Shown here: piece by piece, positions 48,186-59,345 of the stretch
Numbering within the stretch: the first letter of the stretch is position 1
How the letters are laid out: each line of letters opens with the position of its first letter
Assembly: GCF_051020985.1 (NCBI RefSeq)
Contig: NC_135012.1
Location: 12,836,451-12,900,450 of the forward strand
Length of the DNA: 64,000 bases
Direction: 5' to 3'
Source: Nomia melanderi
Taxonomy: Eukaryota > Arthropoda > Insecta > Hymenoptera > Halictidae
Program-made: the position numbers and the translations under genes
The notes under the pieces: generated by a model
The model's input: the letters and a program-made list of their open reading frames with translations, nothing else
What the model was told of the DNA's origin: nothing
Database searches by the model: none

Positions 48186-49538
48186 GCAATCCCATACTCG
48201 TAGTCACCCCCTAGGCGCCCAACCCTCCGCGCGAACCTCTTCCCCCCGCCGTTCCCGCTAACTCCCTAAAACCATTCACCCCGCTTAACCTCGCAATAAA
48301 TCCAGATTACTCGCAGCGACCAGCTGAAAGGTTAAGTACCATCGAAACCGACAACTAATATCAAAACCCGCATAGTGCCCGGTGGCTAACACACGTCCCG
48401 CCGCTTCAACGGACAATTTTCGTTCCCATTGACAATTAGAGAAACTAATACCGCGCGAGGGCCTCGGATATCTACTCGCCCGAGTTGCCAGGACATCCAT
48501 TGCTCAGCGATTGAAGGGCCGAGTCGTTGAAGCATCTCTCTCTCTCACTCCCTCTCCCATTCTCTGCATCTTTCTCGCTCGCTCGCGACACGAACACTCG
48601 AGGCGATTGACCCGGCTGACCTGACCCAGAGTTGCATCGCTCGGAGAGTTGGAGATCGGGCGGGATCGCCGGGATTCGAGCGTGCCCGCCACCTACTATC
48701 CCCCACCACCATCGGCAAGGGACGCGAGTCGCTCGATACTCCCGCAGACCAGCCAGTAGTGACTACTCCACCACTGTTGGCAGTCGCGTAGGACTGTTGA
48801 CTGATGACTTGATGCCTAGCAGGAGTCTTTCTTGTTTGTAGTTTCATGATTTCGATCGGTTAGGTGCAACTGTTTTGAGGAACGCCTCGAACCGGTGATC
48901 GGGGATGTTGGTAATTGGATCGATCGGTAGAACGATTTGAAACTGGGAGGATGGAAACTGATCGATCATTGCATTCCTCGGTTTGGCCATCTAGCGAGCC
49001 TGAGTTACAGTACTGTTGGATGATCTGATGTCTTTTGTTTATAGTTTTGATCGCCCAAGCATGTGCTGTCGAATAACAAATGAGTATCGAAGATCAGAGG
49101 AGGAAAGCTGAAGACTAACTAGTTAGATAAGCGTCGCTTTCAACCAGTTGCTAGGTGATCGCGATACTCATGAATGCGGTGGAGCCTCAATCGTTCGATT
49201 CGATTGGGCGGACAGTTAAGATAAGCAGAGATGAAATTGTTCAAGATACGTTCGCAGAATTCGATGTTGTATGTGTCATGTGAATGTATAAGGATCCTTA
49301 TTATTGGATTCCAATTTAAGCGAGAGCTTGGACAATCTAGATCGTGGAAAGCGAGTCGGTTGATAGAGGTCTTACTGTATTTTCTTGATGTCTACACCGT
49401 GGACTCTACAGCCTCGTCTTGTTGAACAGATTATAATGAACTGAATGGGATGCTTGTCTCGAAAGACCTAATTCGGTGACCTGAAAGGCTCTAAAAGGGA
49501 CCTAGAGTCTTAGGGGACGCGATTTTCTACCTCCCCGT

Positions 49539-49566
49539 AGTTGCGACGTACATATACGTCGCGACT
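49539..49566. other. 12-bp-stem hairpin / near-perfect palindrome
   Basis: AGTTGCGACGTA, loop CATA, then TACGTCGCGACT. The arms pair over 12 positions with one G-T pair, centred on ACGTACATATACGT. This could be the centre of a small inverted-repeat element or a transcribed hairpin; neighbouring sequence does not decide. Confidence 0.5.
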
Positions 49567-51172
49567 GAAGTTTATTTGCCGCTGGAATGATGGATGTATA
49601 ATTAGATTATGGGGTAGTTGTGGATTTTATGTTTATGGATATTTTGGCTTGGGAGAATTTACTCTGGCAGAGATCGATGGGTTCTGTTAAGTTGAATGCT
49701 TCGCTCGAGACTTGTCTTCGTAGATTTGGCAGCGATGTTGATATTGTGGTTAGCATTAGAAAAGTATATGGCGATGTTCTGTAATATTTCGTTCATTTAT
49801 TCGTAATATTTGTTCGACAACAGGACAAAGGTACATCCTAGCCACGCTAGTAAATTCAGTTTAACCAATTCCCGAGACGCTCGATATTTACCGTGTAATA
49901 TACTAGTGGCAGAAAATTCGTAGCATTTTCAGTGATGAACCATAGCACCCGTGGGATTAAATAATGCTGCATGGAAATTGCAACGATAAGAAGCCCGAGA
50001 AGCTCGTAAGAAGATATTTAAATGATACGACGAAGGAGGAGTTGTCCGTTTATTTGGGGCACGTTCAGTTGCGACTGTTTATCAAACGTTTTAATTAAGT
50101 TTCATTGGTAATCATGCGAGTCGGCGTATGCAAAGTCGCATGCAAATCCGAGCGTCTACTAATTGAAATAAGAACATTCAGAGTTAGCTAAACATTCGTT
50201 TCGTTTTTTCAAGATTAATCAGTATTAAGCAGCGGGGCGATTAAAATCGAACTCGTCATTACCGATGCAGCAATCAAGTGGAATTCGTTAAGTATCGCGG
50301 CGTGACGCGTGGATTCGTTGTTTGCCCTCGCTCCTTGGCCGCCGGTTTTTCTACAGGGGTATGAATTAAAATCGAACGTGTGTAATTATCAGCTGGTCGA
50401 CCTAATTACGTCGATGAATGCCGATGAATATTTACTCCTGTAGAGGTCTCTAATAATTCCATCGCGTCGGAAACATTCGCGCAAGAGAATTCGCGTAGCC
50501 AACAATTCGTTCGTTTTGCTAATTAATTATTCAGGTTTCAATTCTGTATAATTAAATAATGGATTTCAACGAAATAAAGAGAATGCTTCTTATGGTCGTT
50601 ATATGAATAATGGAACATTGTGGTCGGAAAATCCACGAAGATTAACAGTGTTTTAAAATATGTAGATGCACCGTTTATGTTTCATTTGAATGTATAAAAA
50701 TGGAAGACTTTCGAATGGGCGATTCGTGTAAGGCTTTTTTAATTCCTTAAAAAATAGTTCCTGCCTCCATTTTCACCTTTGAATCACGAACATTGAGGGT
50801 ACAGACTGTGGAAATACAGGAAGGCTGTGTTATCGTTAATATTCATAACAAGTAGAAATATCAGGTAATGGTCAGCCACATCCGGCAAGTGTATCGAACG
50901 GCACGAGTATTCTACAAATATTTATATTCAATCTTTCATTTTCATGCTCTCATTTCGCACGGAAAATCTCTACAACTGAACCTCATATTTATCCATCTTT
51001 GCACGTTTCGATTCATCATACGAAGAGTAACCGGAAGTTTAATCCTTTATACCGAAAAGTGGCTCTTCGACTCAAGAAACTTAATATTTTATTATTCGAA
51101 AAAATCGAACCGAGTATTACAACTAAATTATATTAGACGAAAATAGCCTTTTAATCGCAGCAAATCAACTGT

Positions 51173-51375
51173 CAAGGAACACAACCATTTCAGCGTTATA
51201 AATCATTCGCTCTTCACTTCTATAAATTTGTAAATTTCCAATAATATATATTTAAACATGTAATTCCAAATTCACCCAATTTTTCAAATATCAGTTCCAT
51301 TTAAAACGAAACAATCGCTCGAAAGGAACACAATCCCTTCAACGATATAAATCATTTGCTCCTTTTCACTTGTAC
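51173..51375 (+). repeat. Degenerate ~149-bp tandem duplication
   Basis: CAAGGAACACAACCATTTCA, then TATAAATCATTCGCTC, near 51173 recurs as AAAGGAACACAATCCCTTCA, then TATAAATCATTTGCTC, near 51322. No coding content is seen. Confidence 0.55.
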
Positions 51376-52017
51376 AAACGATTCCGTCGATTCCGCGCCA
51401 ATGTTCGATAGGGAAACCAGCGCAGCGCATATCCAAGCCAGCAATATTTTATTGCTGTGTTTTATGCAACAATCGCAGAGCCGTGCTAGCTGGCACCAGT
51501 CCCGTCGAGCCGTTTACGTCCGTTTGCCCGAAGACAATGGCGGACGTCGCGCGGACACTGATAATAATGACGAATGAACGCGGCCAGATGCACCGTGTAA
51601 TTGTAATCCGATGCAGCGACGTCAACTTTGAAACGGTATCCCTCCAACCCACATTGTATCGATCCGGGACACGGCCGAACGTATCCGTCGAGGTGTTCAT
51701 TTCCTCGGTAATTCGAGACCTCGCTTTCGAATTGTACCGCCACCGACACGGAAATGCTCGGAACGTCGAGAGGACTTTTCCACGGGAAATGACCAGCCGG
51801 AAGATAGAAGAGTTCTCAAAATCACACGATCGTTCTTGAATAATCTGACAAGAGACACGGCGAATATCTCGGAACCCTTGGGTTCGCGACGAACTTTCCA
51901 GCATGCTTTCAAGAAAGTTCGAAATTATATTTTCGAGAGCAATAAGAATATATAGTAGCAAACATTTGAATAGAAACATCCTTCCGAAGTTTGAAGATGC
52001 TTCTTCCTTAACGTAGT

Positions 52018-52212
52018 TTAACCCTTAGCAATCCAGGTTGTTAATCTATCAGCAACTGCAACTAATTTTTATAGTATCCCTATCGAAAATGAGAAATACT
52101 ATATTTCTTCGATCTTTTATTTTCCTTCCGCGTAGAAAATTTGGATGTGCGGAGAATCGAATAGTTTTAAGATTCATTGAAATATTTAATATTATAACTG
52201 GTGCAATATTGG
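52018..52212 (+). mobile_element. Family 2 TTAA element, right-truncated copy
   Basis: The element begins TTAACCCTTAGCAATCCAGG and matches the copy at 10268 through most of its length (AGCAACTGCAACTAATTTTT, CGAAAATGAGAAATACTATA, AAATATTTAATATTATAAC). The right end TTCAAAGGGTTAA is replaced by unrelated sequence. Confidence 0.6.
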
Positions 52213-54917
52213 AGCCTACAGAGTTCGGATTAAATCTGCGAGGAGAATCGAATGAAGTTCGCTAATTCGAAAAATAAATAATTTCCCCAGTTCACTATAA
52301 ACGAAGCATCCAACCTGTAGAATTGCAAGCTTCTTTCATACAAACGCAAACAGTAGACAATATTGTCGAACCGAGCCGGTTCCCGTAGATCCTCGGGAAG
52401 ATTCGAGAAAATAATTCGCGCGGGGCTCCTGGCCCCGTTATCACTGAAAGCGATGCACCATTAACGCAGCATTAAAGCTGAATTCCCGCGAGTTCTAAAA
52501 TTTCATACTCCACGGGCCGCGCCCGCGCGAGCGCGCTCGCTTCCGAGAAAGTTAAGCACACCGAGGGATTAACTTCCGTTACAACCCAATTTTCCAACTT
52601 TGTATATTTCATACCGCGTTACCCGTTACCGTGTTTCAACCCCGGCCTCCGTCTGTCATATTTCCACCCCTAGTTCCACCTCGGCCGTTACTATTATCCC
52701 TGTTCTCGCAATTCCGGCGTTGTTCCATTCGCGAGATCCACCGATACCTAACAAGTCTCCGTGTTTCTTCGCGCCCGCGCTGCGAAGTGCCTCGATTAGC
52801 CGAACCTCTTGACGATTCAATCGGTTTCTTATTTTTTGAAGTCTTTCTTAAGAGGATACATACATGTTTCAAAGAAATTGTTATTTTCAGTTTAAATCTC
52901 GTTATATTAGAATAATTGATGCAAACGTTTGGTAATCTACTTGCTATTATAATATACAGTTTCGATTTACCTTTAGAAAATTGGATTTATTTAGGTATTG
53001 ATGTGTTGAGAATTTGGATAACTGTATAGAATAAAGAGAATAATAAATATAAAGACAAAAAGGTAAGTGATATAACATAGAAAAGTTCGTCCGATATGTA
53101 CAATTCAAATTCTACCAAATTCACGACAAAAACATTTTCCTCTATCGGTAAACCCTCAAACAGAAGCCGCGGGAATCCCTAAAGCCCTCGAAGCGAATTA
53201 AACTGCAACAACTGAAAATATCATCAAACGCCGATCGTTTAACGCGAAAAACGCGCGGAGATTCGTCTCCATGGAGATTCTGCGGATCAAACTAGCTAAA
53301 CCCTTAAGTTCCTGTATCGCGAAGGAAGACCGACGACTCGTCGACAGGCACCAAGGAAGAAAAATCCTCTCGCGGTCCCTTTATCGAAGCGGAAATTTCA
53401 ATTCCCGGATGAAGCTATAGTTAAAGGTATTAGCTAAATCCCGCGGTTATCAATTTACCTGCGACGCCGACGAGACACTGCGCATAACGCGCATTTATTC
53501 CATTACTTCCAACCGGAGGTCGCGGAAGAGTGTTACCACGGAAACGCGGGGAACATGGCCGCCGAGGAATGGTAAAACGGCGTTCGGTCTGGTCCCCGGT
53601 GGAAAGACAGATTTCATTTGATAATTTCAACGTGGACCGACAACGACAGGAGGGACGACGTCCGTTGTTCATTTTTATCGCGAACGCAGCTTCAGCAATA
53701 TCGCCGGGGACCCAGGACGAAGTCCTGTCCAGGCTGCCTCGAGAATCTTCCCTTAAATGGCTTCCACCGCGGGAATAATGCGAATTGTAATACTTTTCGG
53801 AACAGCTTTGAGCCGCGTGTTCACCTTCGCGCGGGGGTAATGGATGACTTCAATGGGATTTTCTTGGGTGGCTGATGGTTCAGGTCGTTAGAATGAGGCT
53901 AGGTTGATGTGTGGAATATTAGTTTATGTTTGATACAAGTATTCAGAAAGTTATGAATTTCGTTTCATACGTTGTTACTGAGAAGCAATCTTGAAAATAG
54001 CTGAGAGAAGTTCAAAGAAATTAACGTTTACCCGTAATATTCCAGACAAACATTGTGTCTTTAATTGAACTCGTAGAAAATCTGAATAAAACTTCAGCTA
54101 CGGCTGAAGCCTCAAGCTACACCTAGAAGCACATCGGTTTACACAGTATTCCTCCAACGTACAACACAGTAATTAACTCAAATTAAAAATTCGAAGCTCG
54201 CGGTAAGACTGTCGACCGCGTCGCGTGTCACTGGCAAGAAGCGGATGCAAAAATGGGAACGTCATTCGATATCTCAGGCGAAGTCGGGCCAGCATCTTTC
54301 CTCCCGCCGCCAACTTCAGATACAAACACTGCATTATTCATGACCGGAGTCGGCCCTGCCGCTCGCGTCCTCGCGATTTTGAGGGGTGGACCAAGGTGCT
54401 CGTACCTTCCGAGCTGAATAATTAACACGGATAAGTTACCCGCGGCACGCCGTGTTACGGCCCTGCCACCCTCCCCGGGAAACTTGGAGTGTTTGCGGAC
54501 TCGCCGCGTCCCCGCGAACGTTAAATAAAAGCGCCAGGAACTTCGGATACACCGGCGAGGCGCCCCTCGCGGAATAAATTCCTCGCTGCTGGAAGTTTTC
54601 TTCGAGATATCCCGCGGAAGAATTCCCGTGGCCGCTGCTCGCTGCGCTTCCGCTCTTCCAGGCAACGGCCAGCCGAGCGTTTTAGGGGATTATTACGCTG
54701 GCGCGGAATTTAATATGGAGACGTGGCGAAGAAGCTTCGTTAATGAATTGGTAATTCCGGGGAATTGGAATGGAGTTGATGTTTGGTGGGGAGTATGTGA
54801 TGATGTATCGAGGTATTGGAGTTTGGATTAATCGTTGTCTTGGTTTTGGAGAGGGTTTTGTTGGGAGTTTTATTGGTCGAGGAGAAATTGGTGAATGTGG
54901 AACGTTTGCAGCGTTTA

Positions 54918-55292
54918 GGTTTGGTAGATTTGGTGGTTGGTAGTTTAGTAGTTTCGTAATTTCATAGTTTGGTAGTTTGGTAGTTTTGTAGTTTTGTAGT
55001 TTCGTAGTTTCGTAATTTCGTAGTTTGGTAGCTTAGTAGTTTAGTAGTTTCGTAATTTCATAGTTTGGTAGTTTGGTAATTTCGTAGTTTGGTAGCTTAG
55101 TAGTTTAGTAGTTTCGTAATTTCATAGTTTGGTAGTTTGGCAATTTCGTAGTTTAGTAGCTTAGTAGTTTAGTAATTTAGTAGTATAGTAGTTTAGTAGT
55201 TTGGTAGTTTAGTAGTTTCATAGTATAATACTTCAGTAATTTAATAGTTTAGTACTTCAGTAGTTTAGTAGTTTAGTAGCTCAGTAGTTCGT
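54918..55292 (+). repeat. Octamer array GTAGTTTN with 64-bp higher-order units
   Basis: About 45 tandem copies of an 8-bp unit (GTAGTTTG, GTAGTTTC, GTAGTTTA, GTAATTTC, GTAGCTTA, ATAGTTTG). The order of variants repeats every eight octamers: 55020-55083 and 55084-55147 are near-identical 64-bp blocks, and a partial earlier block is visible from about 54935. The right third is more degenerate. Confidence 0.9.
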
Positions 55293-58200
55293 AGATCTGT
55301 TAGATCCTTTCAGTTGTCCACAGCCACAGATCCATTCGAAAAAATAAACCTCTAACAATTCGCAATTTTTCCCCAGAATTCCTCGCGAATCGATTTTCCT
55401 GTTCCACGCAGCACACGGTATCAATTTTCCGCAGGACCATCGAACAGAACTCCCGGCGAGCGCCGCGGACAGCGAAATTCGAATCCAGGGAACTTTCGAA
55501 GACACATCGGTAGAGAGAAAGAACCGGAAGTGTAATGGCCGGAGACAGCCGGGAAGCGGAGTAAGTAACTTGTCCGAGACGTGTCGAGTTACAGGGCAGA
55601 GACTTAACCGGAGATAACTGAATACAGAAACTTCCGGGGCCGGTCTCTTGTTTACGGACTAAAAATTTCACACGCCCTTAAAAGCGACGTCGATAAGAAC
55701 TAAGCTCGACAGGGCGGAAACGAAGAACCGTTCACTGACGATGGGTCGATGGAACGGAATTGCAAAAGAGAAAATAGGGAATTCAGGGAACTCTCACGAT
55801 TAAGTTACTCGAGGTTTCCGGGAATCAGCCGTGTTCGACGGAAAAGTTTTCTCGACTCTTTTCTTCCTAATTATTACATGTTTCTCCACTTTGCCATTAT
55901 TGCAGGTGGTTCCATCGAGGCTTAACAAATTGTAGTAATATCACTGCGTACAGATTAATCAGTGGAACAATTAACACCTATCGGTAATCACTACACAGTG
56001 AATCCAATGCATTTACAACATAAATACTGCATAGAATATAAAGCAAAGAAATGTAGTTAAGAATTTCAAGCTGTTATTACTTTATCAACTCATTAAGATT
56101 CTTCAAAGAAACCAATTTCTATTAACCATCCTATCATTTCTAGGTGCACGCTATTACATCCTTCAATCCCTGAGTAAAAGCACTCGCAAGAAAAACTTCC
56201 CTATAAACAACTTCTCAACGCGTGAAAGCGTCGAATCTATTATTCTCGCGATGAAATTTATAAGGTTCCCCGGCTGAACGTGTTCCCGCTCCCTTCAATT
56301 TCTCCCCCTCCCCTCTGGAAGGAGCAACGTCGATTAAACCTCTCTCGCGCCTCGAAAACGTAATCCGGAAACACCGATGGGTTTTATTGGCTCGGAAGTT
56401 AAGGCAATTTCCAGGCTTACATGCCCGACGGATTCCCCTCTTCCTGTTCCTTTTGTTTCGTGCTCGAAGCACGCCGCGCTGCGTCGTCTTGGGAATAGCG
56501 ATTGATTCAGAGCGGCGTCCGACGGCTCTCGACGCGTTGTTTACGGCGGGACGACGCGAGCCGCTCCCGGGGTAATCTGGTTGCCGTGAAGCGGACCGGA
56601 CCGGAATGACGCCAGGCATTTTCCCGATGCGTTCTCGTTCGATTTACTCCGGAGAATTATATCGTTATTAACGGACTGAGCGTTTTTCCGCGGAGGAACG
56701 CGATGAAATGCACCGTGGAGGCGAGTCCTTCCGCTTCGATGGTGATTATAGATTGAATCCTTGAAAATTATGAGGATCGAGTTGTCTGGGAACTGGATAT
56801 TTCTTTTAATTACTCAGACGTCGACGGAGCACCTTTATATCGGTTTTGTAAATAATTGTATAATTATCGAGGAAAGATTGAGTCTGTTTGAACTATACAG
56901 TGATACGGGAAAACTGAATTATCGCAGTAAAATCTGTATTATTACTAACATTATTATTAACGTAGCGATATAGTGAAATCCATACTATCGCCACAACATC
57001 ACCAGAAAAACTCAACTTCCACGAAGCGAAGCGTACAGTGTCATAAAAGCAAACTTCCAACAATTCCGTGATCCAAAGGAAACCCGACAGTCCATCATTT
57101 CCAAGCATCAACGCTCAACTTGGCGCGAGTGGAAGGTAACGCGCCCATCGCCGGACACGGCTGGATTAAAGAGGGCAGAATTGATCGTTGAAGCAAGTAG
57201 GTGTTACAGAAGCGCCAGATAGTCGAGTTTCTCGCGAAATGATAGATCCGAGGGAGGAAAGAACCGGCGTTTGATTCGAGTGATCGACCGTGTCCCGGAA
57301 GAAAGCGGCGCGACTAAAACAACACGGCCAGATAAGGACACACGCGAGCGCGGCTATCCTCGCGGTTGAGCGATCGCGAGCGGAACTGGAAGGCTTGCTT
57401 TCCCGTGACTCTGCCTATCAACCTGTGCGCCTGAATTTACGACTCGAGAATGCCTTCACTCTATAAATCCGGCACGACACCGGCCGGCCCTGAAAGCCTG
57501 CTTATCTAGATATCCGACTATCCGGTTATCGGGACCTCTGCTCCTTCTCTTTCCGTCGGAGCACCCCTAATTGGCCGGTAAACGCGAACCAGCTTCGAGC
57601 GCGCCGCCGACACGAGGAACGATTATTCAGTGTCCGGACAACGTAATCGCGCGCCGATTAAAAAGTCCAACTGGGTCTAACTGGAGCGCGCGGAGTGACG
57701 AGTATTTCTTCAGTCCAGTGTTTTGTTGCTTGAATGATGACTTCGAGGGGATTCTTGGGAGTATAGGAAAGCCTTAGCAGATGTAGATCGAAATTGTGTC
57801 AGTTGGTTAATTAATAGAGAAAGGGAACTATGCTGATCTCTTGTGAGAGTAATTAATCTCTTGGTATAGTGTTTACTTTGAGTATTAACCCTTTGCACTC
57901 GAGAGGTGCCTCTCACCAATTGATTTCATAAGTAAAACTATAAAATCTGATACTTAATATCAAACTTCGTACGTGTGATTTCTACGTTAGCTTCGTTTCT
58001 AATGAAAAACTTCTGAGTGCAAAGAGTTAAGTTATTATTGGAAGAAAGATTTTCCATTCTAAGTGGAGAATTTGGAGATAATATATTGATAATAGGATAG
58101 TTTGCTTTGATCCGTGGGTAAGGAAGAATATTGAGTTTTGATAAATTGATTTAGAAATGTTTATCGCGTAGAGTGAAATTTTGAGGCGAGGGATAACTGT

Positions 58201-59034
58201 CGCTTTCTATGAATATTCGAAAGTATAGATTGTTTCTAGCGTAACGACGCGAGGTAAATGTGAATTTTGAAAAAGCAATTGTTATTAAACAACGTTGGAG
58301 CACGGGGAAGCATGGAATTTTAATTGCAGATTGACGGGACGGAGTCTCTCCACTCGTTCACTTGTGGGTAACCCAGCTATCTCTGGTTATCGACAACCTC
58401 TCCATTCTTGTTCATTACCCAGTCTTAATATAATTAACAGCCCTGCTTCCCTTGACACTCTTCATTGATCCTGAACCGTGAACTATTATAAAAACTTCAC
58501 AGCACATTAATACTTGCTTTAACGTGTTTATTGAAGGAAATTCATTAGCGCATTTAAAATACTTTCACAAAGAAAGCGACTGTTGGCGAAGGTGAACAGT
58601 TTATAGGAAAGTAAAGAATATAATTATACGATCGATTATAAATACCGGGGGAACATTTTTCGATAGTTTAGCCTACTTCGAAGGGACTACGCGTTTCTAT
58701 AAATTTCAAATGGTAGCGGAGCTGTATAATTCTAAGCCCTGGAAATACGGTGGCTAGTCTCCTCTGCAAATATTTAATCCGCTTAAAAATTTCTTGAAGC
58801 TTTAAGCCGTGGATGGAGAAAGGCTGATATCGACGCATGAGTTTCCCTAGCTTATCCCTTTCCATAGAATATGTACACTATCGCCCAAAAAATTAGATAT
58901 TCAACGATACCTAATATTGACGGAAAATCTATTCTTTTGCCTCGCTGAGATTAAGTAACGCCAAATTAAATGACGTGTATAAGTTTACCGAAAATGTAAG
59001 AAATTTTTAGGAAGAAAAATATTCTTGAAGGATA
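55293..59034. other. Noncoding region
   Basis: No gene is supported. CpG-rich patches at 55330-55880, 56220-56720 and 57120-57690 give short overlapping open frames on both strands. A TTAA element lies at 57885. An ATG followed 26 nt later by a consensus GTAAGT donor at 55535-55566 is noted in the findings. Confidence 0.45.
57885..58030 (+). mobile_element. TTAA-bounded MITE, family 1, internally deleted
   Basis: The ends are TTAACCCTTTGCACTCGAG and TGAGTGCAAAGAGTTAA. The copy is only 146 bp, so about 90 bp of the interior found in other copies is missing, while both ends remain. Confidence 0.65.
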
Positions 59035-59345
59035 GAAGATGTTTTATCCGACTCAATATCATCGCAATAAAGCTCTTCAAACTTTCACCAAAGAAACTGG
59101 ACAATACAATTTAACAAACAATGACATCGACGAAGTGAAATAAATTTTCAAATCCTTTTAAAATACATAAGAAGATGTCTATGTCAATCGCAACACTCCA
59201 AACTTCCATCAAAGAAATCAATAAGATTCATTACCAATTAATACAACGAAGTGAAACTAGTTTCCCTTAAGAAGCATAAGAATTTCTATCCCTTTCAATA
59301 TCGTCGCTAAAGCTGCTTCCTCAAACTTCTCAAAGAAGTAAAATT
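59035..59345 (+). repeat. Degenerate tandem repeat, ~110-137-bp units
   Basis: Three successive segments share the order: AAGATGTTTTATCC-like start, TCAATATC(A/G)TCGC(A/T), TCAAACTT...CAAAGAA, ACGAAGTGAAA, then ACATAAG or GCATAAG. Starts fall near 59035, 59171 and 59279. The last is partial. Confidence 0.5.

Larger units (their letters stand above)
48186..54917. other. Noncoding region with one CpG-rich, CT-containing patch
   Basis: 48280-48800 is a CpG-rich stretch with a short CT microsatellite (about 48535-48566) and resembles 5'UTR or promoter DNA. The rest is mixed AT-rich and GC-balanced DNA with a long hairpin at 49539, a 149-bp tandem duplication at 51173 and a family 2 element at 52018. 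No supportable coding exon was found. Confidence 0.45.

Noticed and set aside
51449..51979. 176-residue minus-strand frame with 118-residue plus-strand frame opposite
   Set aside because: Open frames on both strands of the same CpG-rich island, no domain and no splice signals at the edges; most likely chance.
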